From: Sandaracinobacteroides sp039808025
GTDB taxonomy: Bacteria; Pseudomonadota; Alphaproteobacteria; Sphingomonadales; Sphingomonadaceae
Assembly: GCA_039808025.1 (NCBI GenBank)
Contig: JBDHSK010000002.1
Location: forward strand, 248,001 to 312,000
Length of the DNA stretch: 64,000 nucleotides
Reading direction: 5' to 3'
Numbering within the stretch: position 1 is the first letter of the stretch; every line of letters begins with the position of its first letter. The position numbers and the translations under genes were made by a program. This document shows positions 8,571 to 16,813 of the stretch, in pieces. The notes under the pieces were generated by a model. The model ran no database searches, had not been told where the DNA came from, and worked only from the letters and a program-made list of their open reading frames with translations.

Positions 8571-9218
8571 GTGGACAGCTACGAGTTCAACAAGATTGCC
8601 GGCTGGGTGCTGGCCGCCATGATCTCGGTCTTGGGGCTTTCCATCCTTACCGGGTACATGTTCCCTGTTCATGCCCCGGCCAAGCCCGGCTACATTGTCG
8701 AGGGGGTGGAAGAAGAAGGCAGCACTGCAGCGGCTGCCGAGACGGAAAAGCCCATTGCCTTCTACATGGCCAATGCCGACCCCGCCAAAGGCGAGAACCA
8801 GTTCAAGAAGTGCGCGGCATGCCATACCATCACCAAGGGTGGCGCCGCCGGGATCGGCCCGAACCTCTGGGGTATCATCGGTGCCGCCCATGCCCATATG
8901 TCGGGTTTTGGCTATTCCGATGCAATGAAGGAAACCCACGGCAAGACGTGGGACTGGGATTCGCTCTCGCACTGGATCGAAAACCCCAAGAAATACATTC
9001 CCGGCAACAAGATGAGCTTCGCCGGGCTCAGCAAACCGCAGGATCGCGCTGACCTGCTCGCCTACCTCAACAGCCAGAGCGATTCTCCGAAGCCGCTGCC
9101 GACGCCGCCGGCCGATGAAGCCGCCCCCGCGGCTGCTGAGGAAGCTGCCCCCGCGGCCGACACCGCAGAAGCGGCTCCGGCCGCGGAATCAGCACCCGAA
9201 GCGGCCGCCGCCAACTGA
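8571..9218 (+). CDS. Membrane-anchored class I cytochrome c with Ala/Pro-rich tail
   Basis: A 215-residue protein with a GTG start preceded by a purine-rich GGGGACG; this start gives the usual N-terminus for membrane-bound cytochrome c552/CycM-type proteins. One uncleaved signal-anchor helix (about residues 9-31) is followed by a linker and a mitochondrial-type cytochrome c domain with heme site CAACH at 81-85, GIGPNLWG, and the axial Met in PGNKMSFAGL. After the domain (about residue 170) is a low-complexity tail of about 45 residues rich in Ala, Pro and Glu. Family members shuttle electrons between the bc1 complex and terminal oxidases or reductases. Confidence 0.92.
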   Translation: MDSYEFNKIAGWVLAAMISVLGLSILTGYMFPVHAPAKPGYIVEGVEEEGSTAAAAETEKPIAFYMANADPAKGENQFKKCAACHTITKGGAAGIGPNLWGIIGAAHAHMSGFGYSDAMKETHGKTWDWDSLSHWIENPKKYIPGNKMSFAGLSKPQDRADLLAYLNSQSDSPKPLPTPPADEAAPAAAEEAAPAADTAEAAPAAESAPEAAAAN

Positions 9219-9319
9219 GGCGATCTTCGCAGTCCGTGGCTGTCACAGTCCGGCAACGGCGGAACCGGTGCCAGCGCGGGCTTCACGGCTGATGCGCCTC
9301 TGACCTGCGACAATTACTG

Positions 9320-9352
9320 ACGGGCAGATGGCGCCCGCCGCTCGCAGCCCGT
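9320..9352. terminator. Inverted repeat after the cytochrome c gene
   Basis: ACGGGC at 9320-9325 pairs with GCCCGT at 9347-9352, and the loop contains a further small GGC/GCC pairing. It lies between the end of the cytochrome c gene and the end of the convergent LOG gene. There is no T-tract, so it is only a possible transcription end signal. The rest of this 159-base gap shows nothing recognisable. Confidence 0.3.
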
Positions 9353-9377
9353 TACTGCAGGCTCACATGCTGTGGAG

Positions 9378-10241
9378 TTATTTTGCCCCGTTCCTCAGCA
9401 TGGCGCTGATGTGCACCCATGCCTCATCGGCCGTTTCCACGAACTGGAACAAATCGACATCGGCCGGTGAAATCACCCCCTCATCAACCAGCGCTTCGAA
9501 ATTGATCACCCGGTTCCAGAACTGGCGGCCAAACAGCAGGATCGGCACCGGCGCCATCTTTCCGGTCTGCACCAGAGTCAGCAGCTCGAACAGCTCATCA
9601 AGCGTGCCATATCCGCCGGGGAACACCGCCACGGCACGCGCCCGCATCAGGAAATGCATCTTGCGCAACGCAAAATAATGAAACTGGAACGAAAGAGACG
9701 GGGTGACATAGGGGTTGGGCGTCTGCTCGTGCGGGAGCACCACGTTCAAGCCGATGGTCGGGGCCCCGGCCTCCACGGCCCCCCGGTTGGCGGCCTCCAT
9801 GATCGACGGCCCGCCCCCTGAGCAGACCACGAATTCGCGCATCCCGGTTGGCGAACAGGGCTGGCACGACGCCAGCCACGCCAGCCGCCGCGCTTCCTCA
9901 TAGAAATGCGCCTTGGCCGCCAGGTTATCGGCAATGCGCTGCTTTTCCGGAGTATCGGCCGCCTGCTTCAACGCCGCAACCTGATCCGGGGCCGGAATCC
10001 GCGCCGATCCGTAAAACACGAAGGTCGAGGCAATCCCCGCCTCGGCCAGCATCAGTTCGGGTTTCAGCAACTCCAGCTGGAACCGCACCGGCCGCAATTC
10101 ATCGCGCAACAGGAAATCATGATCCTGAAAGGCCAGACGATAGGCGGGGTCCTCTGTCTGTGCAGTGGTTGTCCGATTCGCTGCCAGCCCGGCCTCGGCT
10201 GCCGCGTGCCTGAAGGAAGAATGCGTTGGTCTGTTGTCCAT
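9378..10241 (-). CDS. LOG family protein (TIGR00730-type nucleotide phosphohydrolase)
   Basis: A 287-residue Rossmann-fold protein. The family signatures GGGPSIMEAANRG (about residue 143) and PGGYGTLDE (about residue 211) are both intact; they form the nucleotide-binding and catalytic site of LONELY GUY-like phosphoribohydrolases, which release free bases from nucleoside 5'-monophosphates. This is the longer bacterial form with an extra N-terminal region of about 70 residues. It could act in cytokinin-like activation or in general nucleotide clean-up; the sequence does not decide. It is a single gene transcribed away from serC. Confidence 0.85.
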   Translation of the reverse strand: MDNRPTHSSFRHAAAEAGLAANRTTTAQTEDPAYRLAFQDHDFLLRDELRPVRFQLELLKPELMLAEAGIASTFVFYGSARIPAPDQVAALKQAADTPEKQRIADNLAAKAHFYEEARRLAWLASCQPCSPTGMREFVVCSGGGPSIMEAANRGAVEAGAPTIGLNVVLPHEQTPNPYVTPSLSFQFHYFALRKMHFLMRARAVAVFPGGYGTLDELFELLTLVQTGKMAPVPILLFGRQFWNRVINFEALVDEGVISPADVDLFQFVETADEAWVHISAMLRNGAK

Positions 10242-10291
10242 TCATACCTCGATAGGTGGTGGCCAGACATTATGCCAGCCGACATTCCCAC

Positions 10292-10319
10292 TTGACGCCG
10301 CATCATTCGCCATTAAACG
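10292..10319 (+). promoter_or_regulatory. Candidate sigma-70 type promoter for serC
   Basis: TTGACG (10292-10297) and TAAACG (10314-10319) are separated by 16 bases. Transcription would then start near 10326, just before the paired hairpins of the serC leader. The -35 match is good, the -10 only fair. Confidence 0.4.
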
Positions 10320-10325
10320 CGGATG

Positions 10326-10373
10326 CGGGCCACGCTGCCCCAACGCAGCGCGCGCTCTCTGTAAGGAGAGAAT
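10326..10373 (+). promoter_or_regulatory. Two-hairpin 5' leader of serC that can hide the ribosome-binding site
   Basis: The first hairpin has a perfect 6-bp stem (CGCTGC 10333-10338 with GCAGCG 10345-10350, loop CCCAAC). The second, starting five bases later, pairs CTCTC 10355-10359 with GAGAG 10366-10370 around the loop TGTAAG, so the AAGGAG Shine-Dalgarno (10363-10368) falls in its loop and stem. The start codon follows five bases later. A serC-associated RNA motif has been described upstream of serC in Alphaproteobacteria; whether this belongs to it was not tested. Confidence 0.45.
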
Positions 10374-11501
10374 ATGACAGAAAAACCTACCGTGCGCCCG
10401 GCGCGCGCGCACTTCTCATCCGGCCCCTGCGCCAAGCGCCCCGGATACCAGCTTTCCTCATTCGATACTGCAAGCCTTGGCCGCTCGCACCGGGCAAAGA
10501 TCGGCAAATCGCGCCTTAAAGAGGCGATCGATCGCACGCGCGCCATCCTTGCTGTGCCCGATTCGCACCTGATCGGCATCGTCCCCGGCTCCGATACCGG
10601 GGCCTTCGAAATGGCAATGTGGTCGCTGCTGGGGGCAAGGCCGGTCACGGCAGTTGCCTTTGAAAGCTTCGGCGAAGGCTGGGTAACTGACGCTGCAAAG
10701 CAGCTCAAGCTGAACCCGACGGTGCTGCGGGCCGATTATGGCCATCTGCCCGATCTTTCCACCATCGACCCTGCGCACGATATCCTGTTCACCTGGAACG
10801 GCACGACCTCGGGCGTGCGGGTGCCCGACGGCGACTGGATCGCCGAGGATCGCCAGGGCCTCACCCTGTGCGACGCCACGTCGGCGGCCTTTGCCCAGCC
10901 CCTTCCCTTCGACAAGCTCGATGTTGTCACCTTTTCGTGGCAGAAGGCACTGGGCAGCGAAGGTGCCCACGGCATGCTGGTTCTGGGGCCGCGCGCCGTC
11001 GCCCGGCTGGAAAGCCACACCCCCGCCTGGCCGCTTCCGAAGATATTCCGGCTTACCAAGGGAGGTAAATTGATCGACGGTATTTTCGCCGGCGAAACCA
11101 TCAACACGCCGTCGATGCTGGCCGTTGAAGATTATCTCGATGCCCTGCGCTGGGCCGAATCGATTGGTGGCGGTGCTGCACTGCACGCCCGCGCCAACGC
11201 CAATGCCGCTGCCCTGCAGGCATGGCTCGACCGAACAATCTGGGCCAGCAACCTTGCCGCCTCTGACGGGATCCGCTCGAATACCTCGGTGTGCATTGCC
11301 GTAGATGGCCCTGCCGACCTGCCGAAAAAGATGTCGTCCCTGCTGGAAACCGAAGGTGTCGCCTTCGACATCAATGGTTACCGCGATGCCCCGCCAGGCT
11401 TGCGCATCTGGTGCGGCGCCACCGTCGATACCGCCGACATCGAAGCGCTGACCCCGTGGCTGGACTGGGCCTATGCCGCTGCCCTTGCCGCCAACGCCTG
11501 A
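10374..11501 (+). CDS. serC: Phosphoserine aminotransferase
   Basis: A 375-residue PLP enzyme that converts 3-phosphohydroxypyruvate and glutamate to phosphoserine and 2-oxoglutarate. FSSGPCAKRPG opens the protein as in alphaproteobacterial SerC; GSDTGAFEMAMWSLLG binds the cofactor phosphate region, and the Schiff-base Lys is in FSWQKALGSEG (about residue 190). An AAGGAG site lies just upstream of the ATG. It is the first gene of a serC-serA-hisZ-purA run, with serA 18 bases downstream, so two consecutive steps of serine synthesis are co-expressed. Confidence 0.95.
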   Translation: MTEKPTVRPARAHFSSGPCAKRPGYQLSSFDTASLGRSHRAKIGKSRLKEAIDRTRAILAVPDSHLIGIVPGSDTGAFEMAMWSLLGARPVTAVAFESFGEGWVTDAAKQLKLNPTVLRADYGHLPDLSTIDPAHDILFTWNGTTSGVRVPDGDWIAEDRQGLTLCDATSAAFAQPLPFDKLDVVTFSWQKALGSEGAHGMLVLGPRAVARLESHTPAWPLPKIFRLTKGGKLIDGIFAGETINTPSMLAVEDYLDALRWAESIGGGAALHARANANAAALQAWLDRTIWASNLAASDGIRSNTSVCIAVDGPADLPKKMSSLLETEGVAFDINGYRDAPPGLRIWCGATVDTADIEALTPWLDWAYAAALAANA

Positions 11502-11519
11502 CACCCTGAAAGAACTCCC

Positions 11520-13103
11520 ATGCCCAAAGTCCTGATTTCCGACAAGATGTCGCCCAAGGCGGCTGAAATCTTCCGTGCCCGCGGTATTGAAGTCGATGAA
11601 AAACCGGGCCTCTCCAAAGAGGAACTGGCCGCCATCATTGCCGATTATGACGGGCTTGCCATCCGTTCTTCCACCAAGGTGACGGAAGCACTGCTGGCGG
11701 CCGCCACACGGCTGAAGGTGGTGGGCCGCGCCGGAATCGGCGTTGACAATGTCGATGTACCGGCGGCCACCAAACGCGGCGTCGTGGTGATGAACACACC
11801 ATTCGGCAACTCGATCACCACTGCCGAACATGCCATTGCCCTGATGTTCGCGCTCGCCCGCCAGCTCCCCGAAGCCGATGCCTCAACGCAAGCCGGCAAG
11901 TGGGAGAAGAACCGTTTCATGGGGGTCGAGCTCACCTCCAAGACGCTTGGCCTCATCGGTTGCGGCAACATCGGCTCGATCGTTGCCGAACGCGCACTCG
12001 GCCTCAGGATGAAGGTGATCGCCTTCGATCCGTTCCTCACCCCCGAACGCGCCCAGGATCTCGGGGTCGAGAAAGTGACACTCGAAGAACTGCTGGCCAA
12101 GGCCGATTTCATCACCTTGCATACGCCGCTCACCGACAGCACCCGCAATATCCTGTCGGCTGAAAACCTGGCAAAAACCCGAAAGGGCGTGCGCATCATC
12201 AACTGTGCGCGTGGCGGACTGGTCGATGAAGCCGCACTGAAAGCCGGGCTCGACAGCGGTCATATCGGCGGCGCCGCCCTCGACGTGTTCATCGAAGAAC
12301 CAGCCAAGGCCAACCCGCTGTTCGGAACGGCGAATTTCATTTCCACCCCGCACCTCGGCGCTTCCACCGAAGAGGCCCAGGTGAACGTCGCCATTCAGGT
12401 TGCCGAACAGATGGCCGATTTTCTGCTGGCGGGCGGAGTCACCAACGCCCTCAACATGCCGTCATTGTCGGCCGAGGATGCCCCGAAGCTGAAGCCTTAT
12501 ATGGCCCTGGCCGAACACCTCGGCCACCTGATCGGCCAGCTTGAATCCGATGAATTGCGCGCGGTTACCATTGAGGTGGAGGGGCAGGCCGCCCACCTCA
12601 ACATGAAGCCGATCACCGGCGCAGTGCTTGCGGGGCTGATGAAAACCTTCTCCGATACGGTGAACATGGTGAACGCACCGGCCATGGCGCGCGACCGCAA
12701 CATCGAGATCGCCGAGATCCGCCACGAACGCGATACCGATTACCATACGCTGGTGCGAGTCAGCGTCCGCACGGCCACCGGCGAACGCTCGGTTGCCGGA
12801 ACGCTGTTCGGGCATTCCTCACCGCGGCTCGTCGAGATCTTCGGAATCAAGGTCGAGGCTGATTTTGCGCCACGCATGCTGTTCATTGTCAACGAGGACA
12901 AGCCCGGTTTCATCGGCCGCCTCGGCTCGACTCTGGGTGACGCCAATGTGAATATCGGCACATTCCACCTGGGCCGGCGCGATGCCGGGGCGGCAGCGAT
13001 CCTGCTGCTGTCGGTTGATCAGCCGATCGACGAGCCGCTGCTGGCGACCCTCCACCAGTTACCGGGCGTCAAGGTGGTGAAAGCACTGAAGTTCGCGGCA
13101 TGA
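11520..13103 (+). CDS. serA: D-3-phosphoglycerate dehydrogenase
   Basis: A 527-residue enzyme oxidising 3-phosphoglycerate, the first step of serine synthesis. Visible are the NAD-binding glycine motif GCGNIGSIVAERALG (about residue 147), RGGLVDEAALKAG, the catalytic Glu in EEPAKANPLF and the catalytic His in HLGASTEE. The length and C-terminal part (an intervening domain and the ACT domain VNEDKPGFIGRLGSTLGD) mark the long type-I form known from mycobacteria and many alphaproteobacteria, where ACT or intervening domains mediate control by serine. The last four bases overlap the hisZ start. Confidence 0.96.
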   Translation: MPKVLISDKMSPKAAEIFRARGIEVDEKPGLSKEELAAIIADYDGLAIRSSTKVTEALLAAATRLKVVGRAGIGVDNVDVPAATKRGVVVMNTPFGNSITTAEHAIALMFALARQLPEADASTQAGKWEKNRFMGVELTSKTLGLIGCGNIGSIVAERALGLRMKVIAFDPFLTPERAQDLGVEKVTLEELLAKADFITLHTPLTDSTRNILSAENLAKTRKGVRIINCARGGLVDEAALKAGLDSGHIGGAALDVFIEEPAKANPLFGTANFISTPHLGASTEEAQVNVAIQVAEQMADFLLAGGVTNALNMPSLSAEDAPKLKPYMALAEHLGHLIGQLESDELRAVTIEVEGQAAHLNMKPITGAVLAGLMKTFSDTVNMVNAPAMARDRNIEIAEIRHERDTDYHTLVRVSVRTATGERSVAGTLFGHSSPRLVEIFGIKVEADFAPRMLFIVNEDKPGFIGRLGSTLGDANVNIGTFHLGRRDAGAAAILLLSVDQPIDEPLLATLHQLPGVKVVKALKFAA

Positions 13104-14200
13104 CCAGCCGGCCCGCCCTGCTGCCGGGAGGCTTCAGCGACCGGCTGCCCCCGGAAGCGGAAGCGGCCTCAAGGCTTACCCGGATCGTCATAGATGGCTT
13201 TGCAGCCCACGGTTACGAACGGGTGGCGCCGCCGCTGGTCGAAACCGAGGTGTCGCTGGCGCACTGGCTGGGGCGACCACTGGGCGGGGCACTGTTCCGG
13301 TCACCTGATCCGGCGACCGGTGCCGCGCTGGCGCTGCGCCCCGACATCACCGGCCAGATCGCCCGCATTGCCGCCACCCGGTTGCGTCATGCACCCCGCC
13401 CGCTGCGGCTGGCTTATGCGGGGCCGGTGCTGCGGGCACAGGCCACCCAGCTTGATCCGGCGCGCGAACGTACGCAGGCCGGGGCCGAGCTGATCGGCAA
13501 TGATTCGGTGGCGGCGCTGGCCGAGGTCATCACTGTGGCGGTAACATCGCTGCAGACGGCCGGAGTCTATGACATCAGTATCGACCTCACCACCCCGGAA
13601 CTGGTGGGACAACTGGCCGCCAGCCGCTGGCCGGTGCCCAGCTTGGATGATCTGGTCACTCTGCTCGACAGCAAGGACTGGGGGGCGCTCGACACCCCTG
13701 ATCTGCGCCCCTGGCGTGCCCTCCTTGAAGCAGCGGGCCCCGCTGACACCGCGCTCAGCCATCTGCACCGAATTGCTCCCGAGGCAGCGCAACAGCTTTC
13801 CCGGCTGGTGAATTCCCTTCCCGTCGGGCGAATCACCATCGACCCGACCGAGCGTCACGGCTTCGAATACCAGAGCTGGGTAGGGTTTTCCGTGTTCGGA
13901 AGCGTAAATGGCGACCCGCTGCGGCAGGAAATCGGCCGCGGTGGTGCCTATCGCATCCATCATAGCGACGGCACGACCGAGCCAGCCGCCGGCGTTTCCC
14001 TCTATATCGATACGCTGGTCGATGCCGGTCTGGGGCAGACCCGCAAGCCGCGTGTCTTTCTTCCGCCCGGAACGCCCGCCGATGTCGGCGAATCGCTGCG
14101 GCACGACGGATTTGCGACGGTTGCCGCACTCTCGGCACAGGATTCGCCCGCCGGCTGCACGCACATATGGACAAATGGCACCGTCGCCCCGAAAGGATGA
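13100..14200 (+). CDS. hisZ: ATP phosphoribosyltransferase regulatory subunit
   Basis: A 366-residue class II aminoacyl-tRNA synthetase-like protein that lacks catalytic function and instead forms the regulatory part of the short-form HisG enzyme at the first step of histidine synthesis. Motif-2-like LALRPDITGQIARIAATRL and RERTQAGAELIG support HisZ, as does its shorter length compared with HisS. ATGA overlap with serA suggests coupled translation. The catalytic hisG is not in this window; in alphaproteobacteria hisZ next to purA is a common arrangement. Confidence 0.88.
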   Translation: MTSRPALLPGGFSDRLPPEAEAASRLTRIVIDGFAAHGYERVAPPLVETEVSLAHWLGRPLGGALFRSPDPATGAALALRPDITGQIARIAATRLRHAPRPLRLAYAGPVLRAQATQLDPARERTQAGAELIGNDSVAALAEVITVAVTSLQTAGVYDISIDLTTPELVGQLAASRWPVPSLDDLVTLLDSKDWGALDTPDLRPWRALLEAAGPADTALSHLHRIAPEAAQQLSRLVNSLPVGRITIDPTERHGFEYQSWVGFSVFGSVNGDPLRQEIGRGGAYRIHHSDGTTEPAAGVSLYIDTLVDAGLGQTRKPRVFLPPGTPADVGESLRHDGFATVAALSAQDSPAGCTHIWTNGTVAPKG

Positions 14201-14203
14201 AGC

Positions 14204-15493
14204 ATGGCAAACGTCGTGGTGATCGGTGCCCAGTGGGGCGATGAGGGCAAGGGCAAGATCGTCGACTGGCTGTCGGCCAGAGCCGATGTGGTGGTGCGCT
14301 TTCAGGGCGGGCACAATGCCGGCCATACGCTGGTTGTCGGCAACCAGACCTACAAGCTCAGCCTGCTGCCGTCTGGCGTCGTGCGCGGCACCCTGTCGGT
14401 GATTGGCAATGGCGTGGTGTTCGACCCCTGGCACTTCCGCGACGAAGTGGAACGATTGCGCAAACAGGGCGTCGCACTGTCTCCCGAAGTACTGCAGGTA
14501 TCGGAAACGGCGCCACTCATCCTGCCCTTCCACGGCGACCTTGATGCGCTGCGCGAAGATGCGTCGGGCGCCGGCAAGATCGGCACCACACGGCGCGGAA
14601 TTGGCCCCGCTTATGAAGACAAGGTTGGCCGCCGGGCGCTGCGTGTCTGCGATCTTGCCGATCTCGACACCGCCGCTCCGCAGATCGACAGGCTGCTGGC
14701 GCATCACAATGCCCTGCGGGCCGGTTTCGGGATAGACCCGATCGATCGTGAGCGACTGTTGCGCGATCTTACCGAAATCGCCCCGGCCGTGCTGCCGTTC
14801 GTGGCGCCAGTGTGGCAGACGCTGGCCACCAAACGGCGCCAGCGCGCCCGTATCCTGTTCGAAGGGGCGCAGGGCGTGCTGCTCGATGTCGATCACGGCA
14901 CCTACCCGTTCGTCACCTCGTCGAATGTGGTGGCCGGGCAGGCAGCAGCCGGCTCCGGAATGGGGCCGGGCGCCATCAACTATGTTCTGGGGATCGTAAA
15001 AGCCTATACAACGCGGGTTGGCTCAGGCCCCTTCCCCACCGAACTCGACGATGCAACCGGCCAACGCCTGGGAGAGCGCGGCCATGAATTCGGCACGGTG
15101 ACAGGGCGCAAGCGCCGGTGCGGGTGGTTCGACGCCGCCCTCGTCAGGCAATCGCTGACGCTCTCCGGCGTTGATGGCATCGCCCTCACCAAGCTCGACG
15201 TTCTCGATGGCTTCGAGGAGCTGCTGGTATGCACCGGTTATGAACTCGATGGGAAGCCGATCGATCATCTGCCGGCCTCGACGCGCCAGCAGGCTCAGGT
15301 ACGCCCGGTCTACGAACGCTTTGAGGGCTGGAGCGAATCGACCTGTGGTGCCCGCAGCTGGGCCGATCTGCCGGCGGCTGCCATCAAGTATATCCGCCGC
15401 ATCGAGGAGCTGATCGATTGCCCGGTGGCACTGGTCTCGACCAGCCCGGAACGCGAAGACACCATTCTGGTGCGCGATCCGTTCCGCGACTGA
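14204..15493 (+). CDS. purA: Adenylosuccinate synthetase
   Basis: A 429-residue enzyme joining IMP and aspartate with GTP in AMP synthesis. The GTP-binding GAQWGDEGKGKIVDWL starts at residue 7, with the catalytic Asp and the His in HNAGHTLVVG (about residue 40). TTRRGIGPAYEDK, QGVLLDVDHGTYPFVTSSN and the C-terminal LDGFEEL stretch are all typical, and the length is standard. It begins three bases after hisZ and ends the operon before a strong hairpin at 15528-15551. Confidence 0.97.
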   Translation: MANVVVIGAQWGDEGKGKIVDWLSARADVVVRFQGGHNAGHTLVVGNQTYKLSLLPSGVVRGTLSVIGNGVVFDPWHFRDEVERLRKQGVALSPEVLQVSETAPLILPFHGDLDALREDASGAGKIGTTRRGIGPAYEDKVGRRALRVCDLADLDTAAPQIDRLLAHHNALRAGFGIDPIDRERLLRDLTEIAPAVLPFVAPVWQTLATKRRQRARILFEGAQGVLLDVDHGTYPFVTSSNVVAGQAAAGSGMGPGAINYVLGIVKAYTTRVGSGPFPTELDDATGQRLGERGHEFGTVTGRKRRCGWFDAALVRQSLTLSGVDGIALTKLDVLDGFEELLVCTGYELDGKPIDHLPASTRQQAQVRPVYERFEGWSESTCGARSWADLPAAAIKYIRRIEELIDCPVALVSTSPEREDTILVRDPFRD

Positions 15494-15527
15494 GACGCCA
15501 GCCGCCCACCCACCCCATCCACGCATA

Positions 15528-15551
15528 GCCGCCAGCCCAGGGGCTGGCGGC
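15528..15551. terminator. Perfect 10-bp hairpin between convergent genes
   Basis: GCCGCCAGCC (15528-15537) pairs exactly with GGCTGGCGGC (15542-15551) around a four-base loop. It sits 34 bases after the purA stop and 35 before the end of the convergent PEP-CTERM gene. There is no T-tract on either side, so it may be a two-way, T-poor terminator. Confidence 0.5.
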
Positions 15552-15586
15552 CATTCGCGTCGGGTTACCCAGACCCGGAACGCCGG

Positions 15587-16330
15587 TTACTGGCTGACGG
15601 TTTGCGCCCTGCGCCGACGCATGGCTGCACCCACCAGCCCGAACCCGGCAATCAGCATTGCCCAGGTGGTGGCTTCCGGAACCGGATTGCCACCCTGGCT
15701 GACCCAGTAGCCGACCGTGTGATTATCGCTTTCATAGCCGGCACTGCCCGGCGCCTGATGAAAAATAATGCGATCGAAACTGGCGCCATCAGAGAAATAG
15801 AGATTCACAAACGCATAAGGTTCATAACTGTTCTTTCCCAGAAACTTTGGCGTCGGGTTGCCAAAATAATCGGGAACATTGCCAATGGACGACATCACAT
15901 TAACCGGGGTAAAGCTGTATACCAGAGACCCGTTCTTGTAGAAATCAAGCAGGTTCCCTGAATCGAGTGCTGACAGCCAGTACCCAAAATAGGTGATGTC
16001 TCCACCGTTGCTGGCGGAAATGTCCAGTTGATAGGGCGCATCGTTCCAGGCAACGGCATAACGTCCCTTGCCTTTGTCCCCACCATACTGATCGGCTTTT
16101 CTGATGGTCACATTGGAATAGGAGCCGGTGATGACCACGGGGGCGGCTGACGTTCCAAAGTCAGTTACGTAGTTGGCGTGATTGCCAACGGATACGGATT
16201 TGAATGTCTCGACCCCTGAATAATCGAAGACAGTCGTGGTATTCCGGACACCCGGGTCTTCATAGGTAACATGCACGGCTGCCATGACCGGCGATGCCAC
16301 CAGGACTGTGGCAAGCACAAAATAATGCAT
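15587..16330 (-). CDS. PEP-CTERM sorting-domain exported protein
   Basis: A 247-residue protein starting MHYFVLATVLVASPVMAA, a short signal peptide with cleavage after VMAA; AGGAG lies five bases before this ATG. The body, rich in Gly, Ser, Tyr and Asn, has no catalytic motif and looks like a secreted beta-rich protein. The C-terminus has the PEP-CTERM layout: VPEATTWAMLIAGFGLVGAAMRRRR read as a PEP-like box, a hydrophobic helix and an Arg cluster. Such proteins are handled by an exosortase (EpsH/XrtA type); no exosortase gene is in this window. Base composition is visibly less GC-rich than its neighbours, suggesting different selection or transfer. Confidence 0.8.
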   Translation of the reverse strand: MHYFVLATVLVASPVMAAVHVTYEDPGVRNTTTVFDYSGVETFKSVSVGNHANYVTDFGTSAAPVVITGSYSNVTIRKADQYGGDKGKGRYAVAWNDAPYQLDISASNGGDITYFGYWLSALDSGNLLDFYKNGSLVYSFTPVNVMSSIGNVPDYFGNPTPKFLGKNSYEPYAFVNLYFSDGASFDRIIFHQAPGSAGYESDNHTVGYWVSQGGNPVPEATTWAMLIAGFGLVGAAMRRRRAQTVSQ

Positions 16331-16447
16331 GATAACTCCTGACGTGTTCTGGATGACAGCCCGTTGCCATCTATCCACTTCCGCTTAACGGACGCAGGTT
16401 GATCAGGAACAGTCACAAACAGTATTAACAGCTGTAATTAACTACGT

Positions 16448-16813
16448 TCAGAACAAGCGGGCACCATTGGCAACTTCGCCATCAATCGCTGCCAGCACCA
16501 CCTCGCCCCCGACATCCGAAACGCCCAGCACCAGCACCTCGGACAGCATCGGCCCGATCTGACGCGGCGGAAAATTGACGACCGCCAGCACCTGACGGCC
16601 GGTCAGGTCGGCAGGCCGGTAGCGACCCGTGATCTGGGCTGAGCTGTTCTTCACGCCCACTGCCGGCCCGAAATCGATCACCAGCCGATAGGCCGGCTTG
16701 CGCGCCTCAGGGAACGGGTCTGCGGAAACGATCGTGCCAACCCGCACGTCGATGGCGGCAAAGGTGGCAAAATCAACCTGCGGCAACACCCCCGAAGCAG
16801 GCCCGGCCGTCAT
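16448..16813 (-). CDS. csaA: CsaA-like tRNA-binding protein
   Basis: A 121-residue OB-fold protein. The family motif VRVGTIVSADPFPEARKPAY and the end GGEVVLAAIDGEVANGARLF match CsaA/YgjH-type proteins, which resemble the C-terminal domain of methionyl-tRNA synthetase, dimerise and bind tRNA; Bacillus CsaA also has chaperone activity. The start overlaps the stop of the upstream ubiquinone hydroxylase gene by four bases, so it is co-translated, although no functional link between the two is evident. Confidence 0.9.
   Translation of the reverse strand: MTAGPASGVLPQVDFATFAAIDVRVGTIVSADPFPEARKPAYRLVIDFGPAVGVKNSSAQITGRYRPADLTGRQVLAVVNFPPRQIGPMLSEVLVLGVSDVGGEVVLAAIDGEVANGARLF

Noticed and set aside
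10458..11831. Long minus-strand open frame opposite serC and serA
   Set aside because: It is the antisense shadow of two clearly homologous genes in GC-rich DNA; it has no ribosome-binding site or recognisable motif.
13301..14896. 531-residue minus-strand frame opposite hisZ and purA
   Set aside because: Antisense frame created by codon bias; its translation is low in recognisable domains and crosses two true genes.
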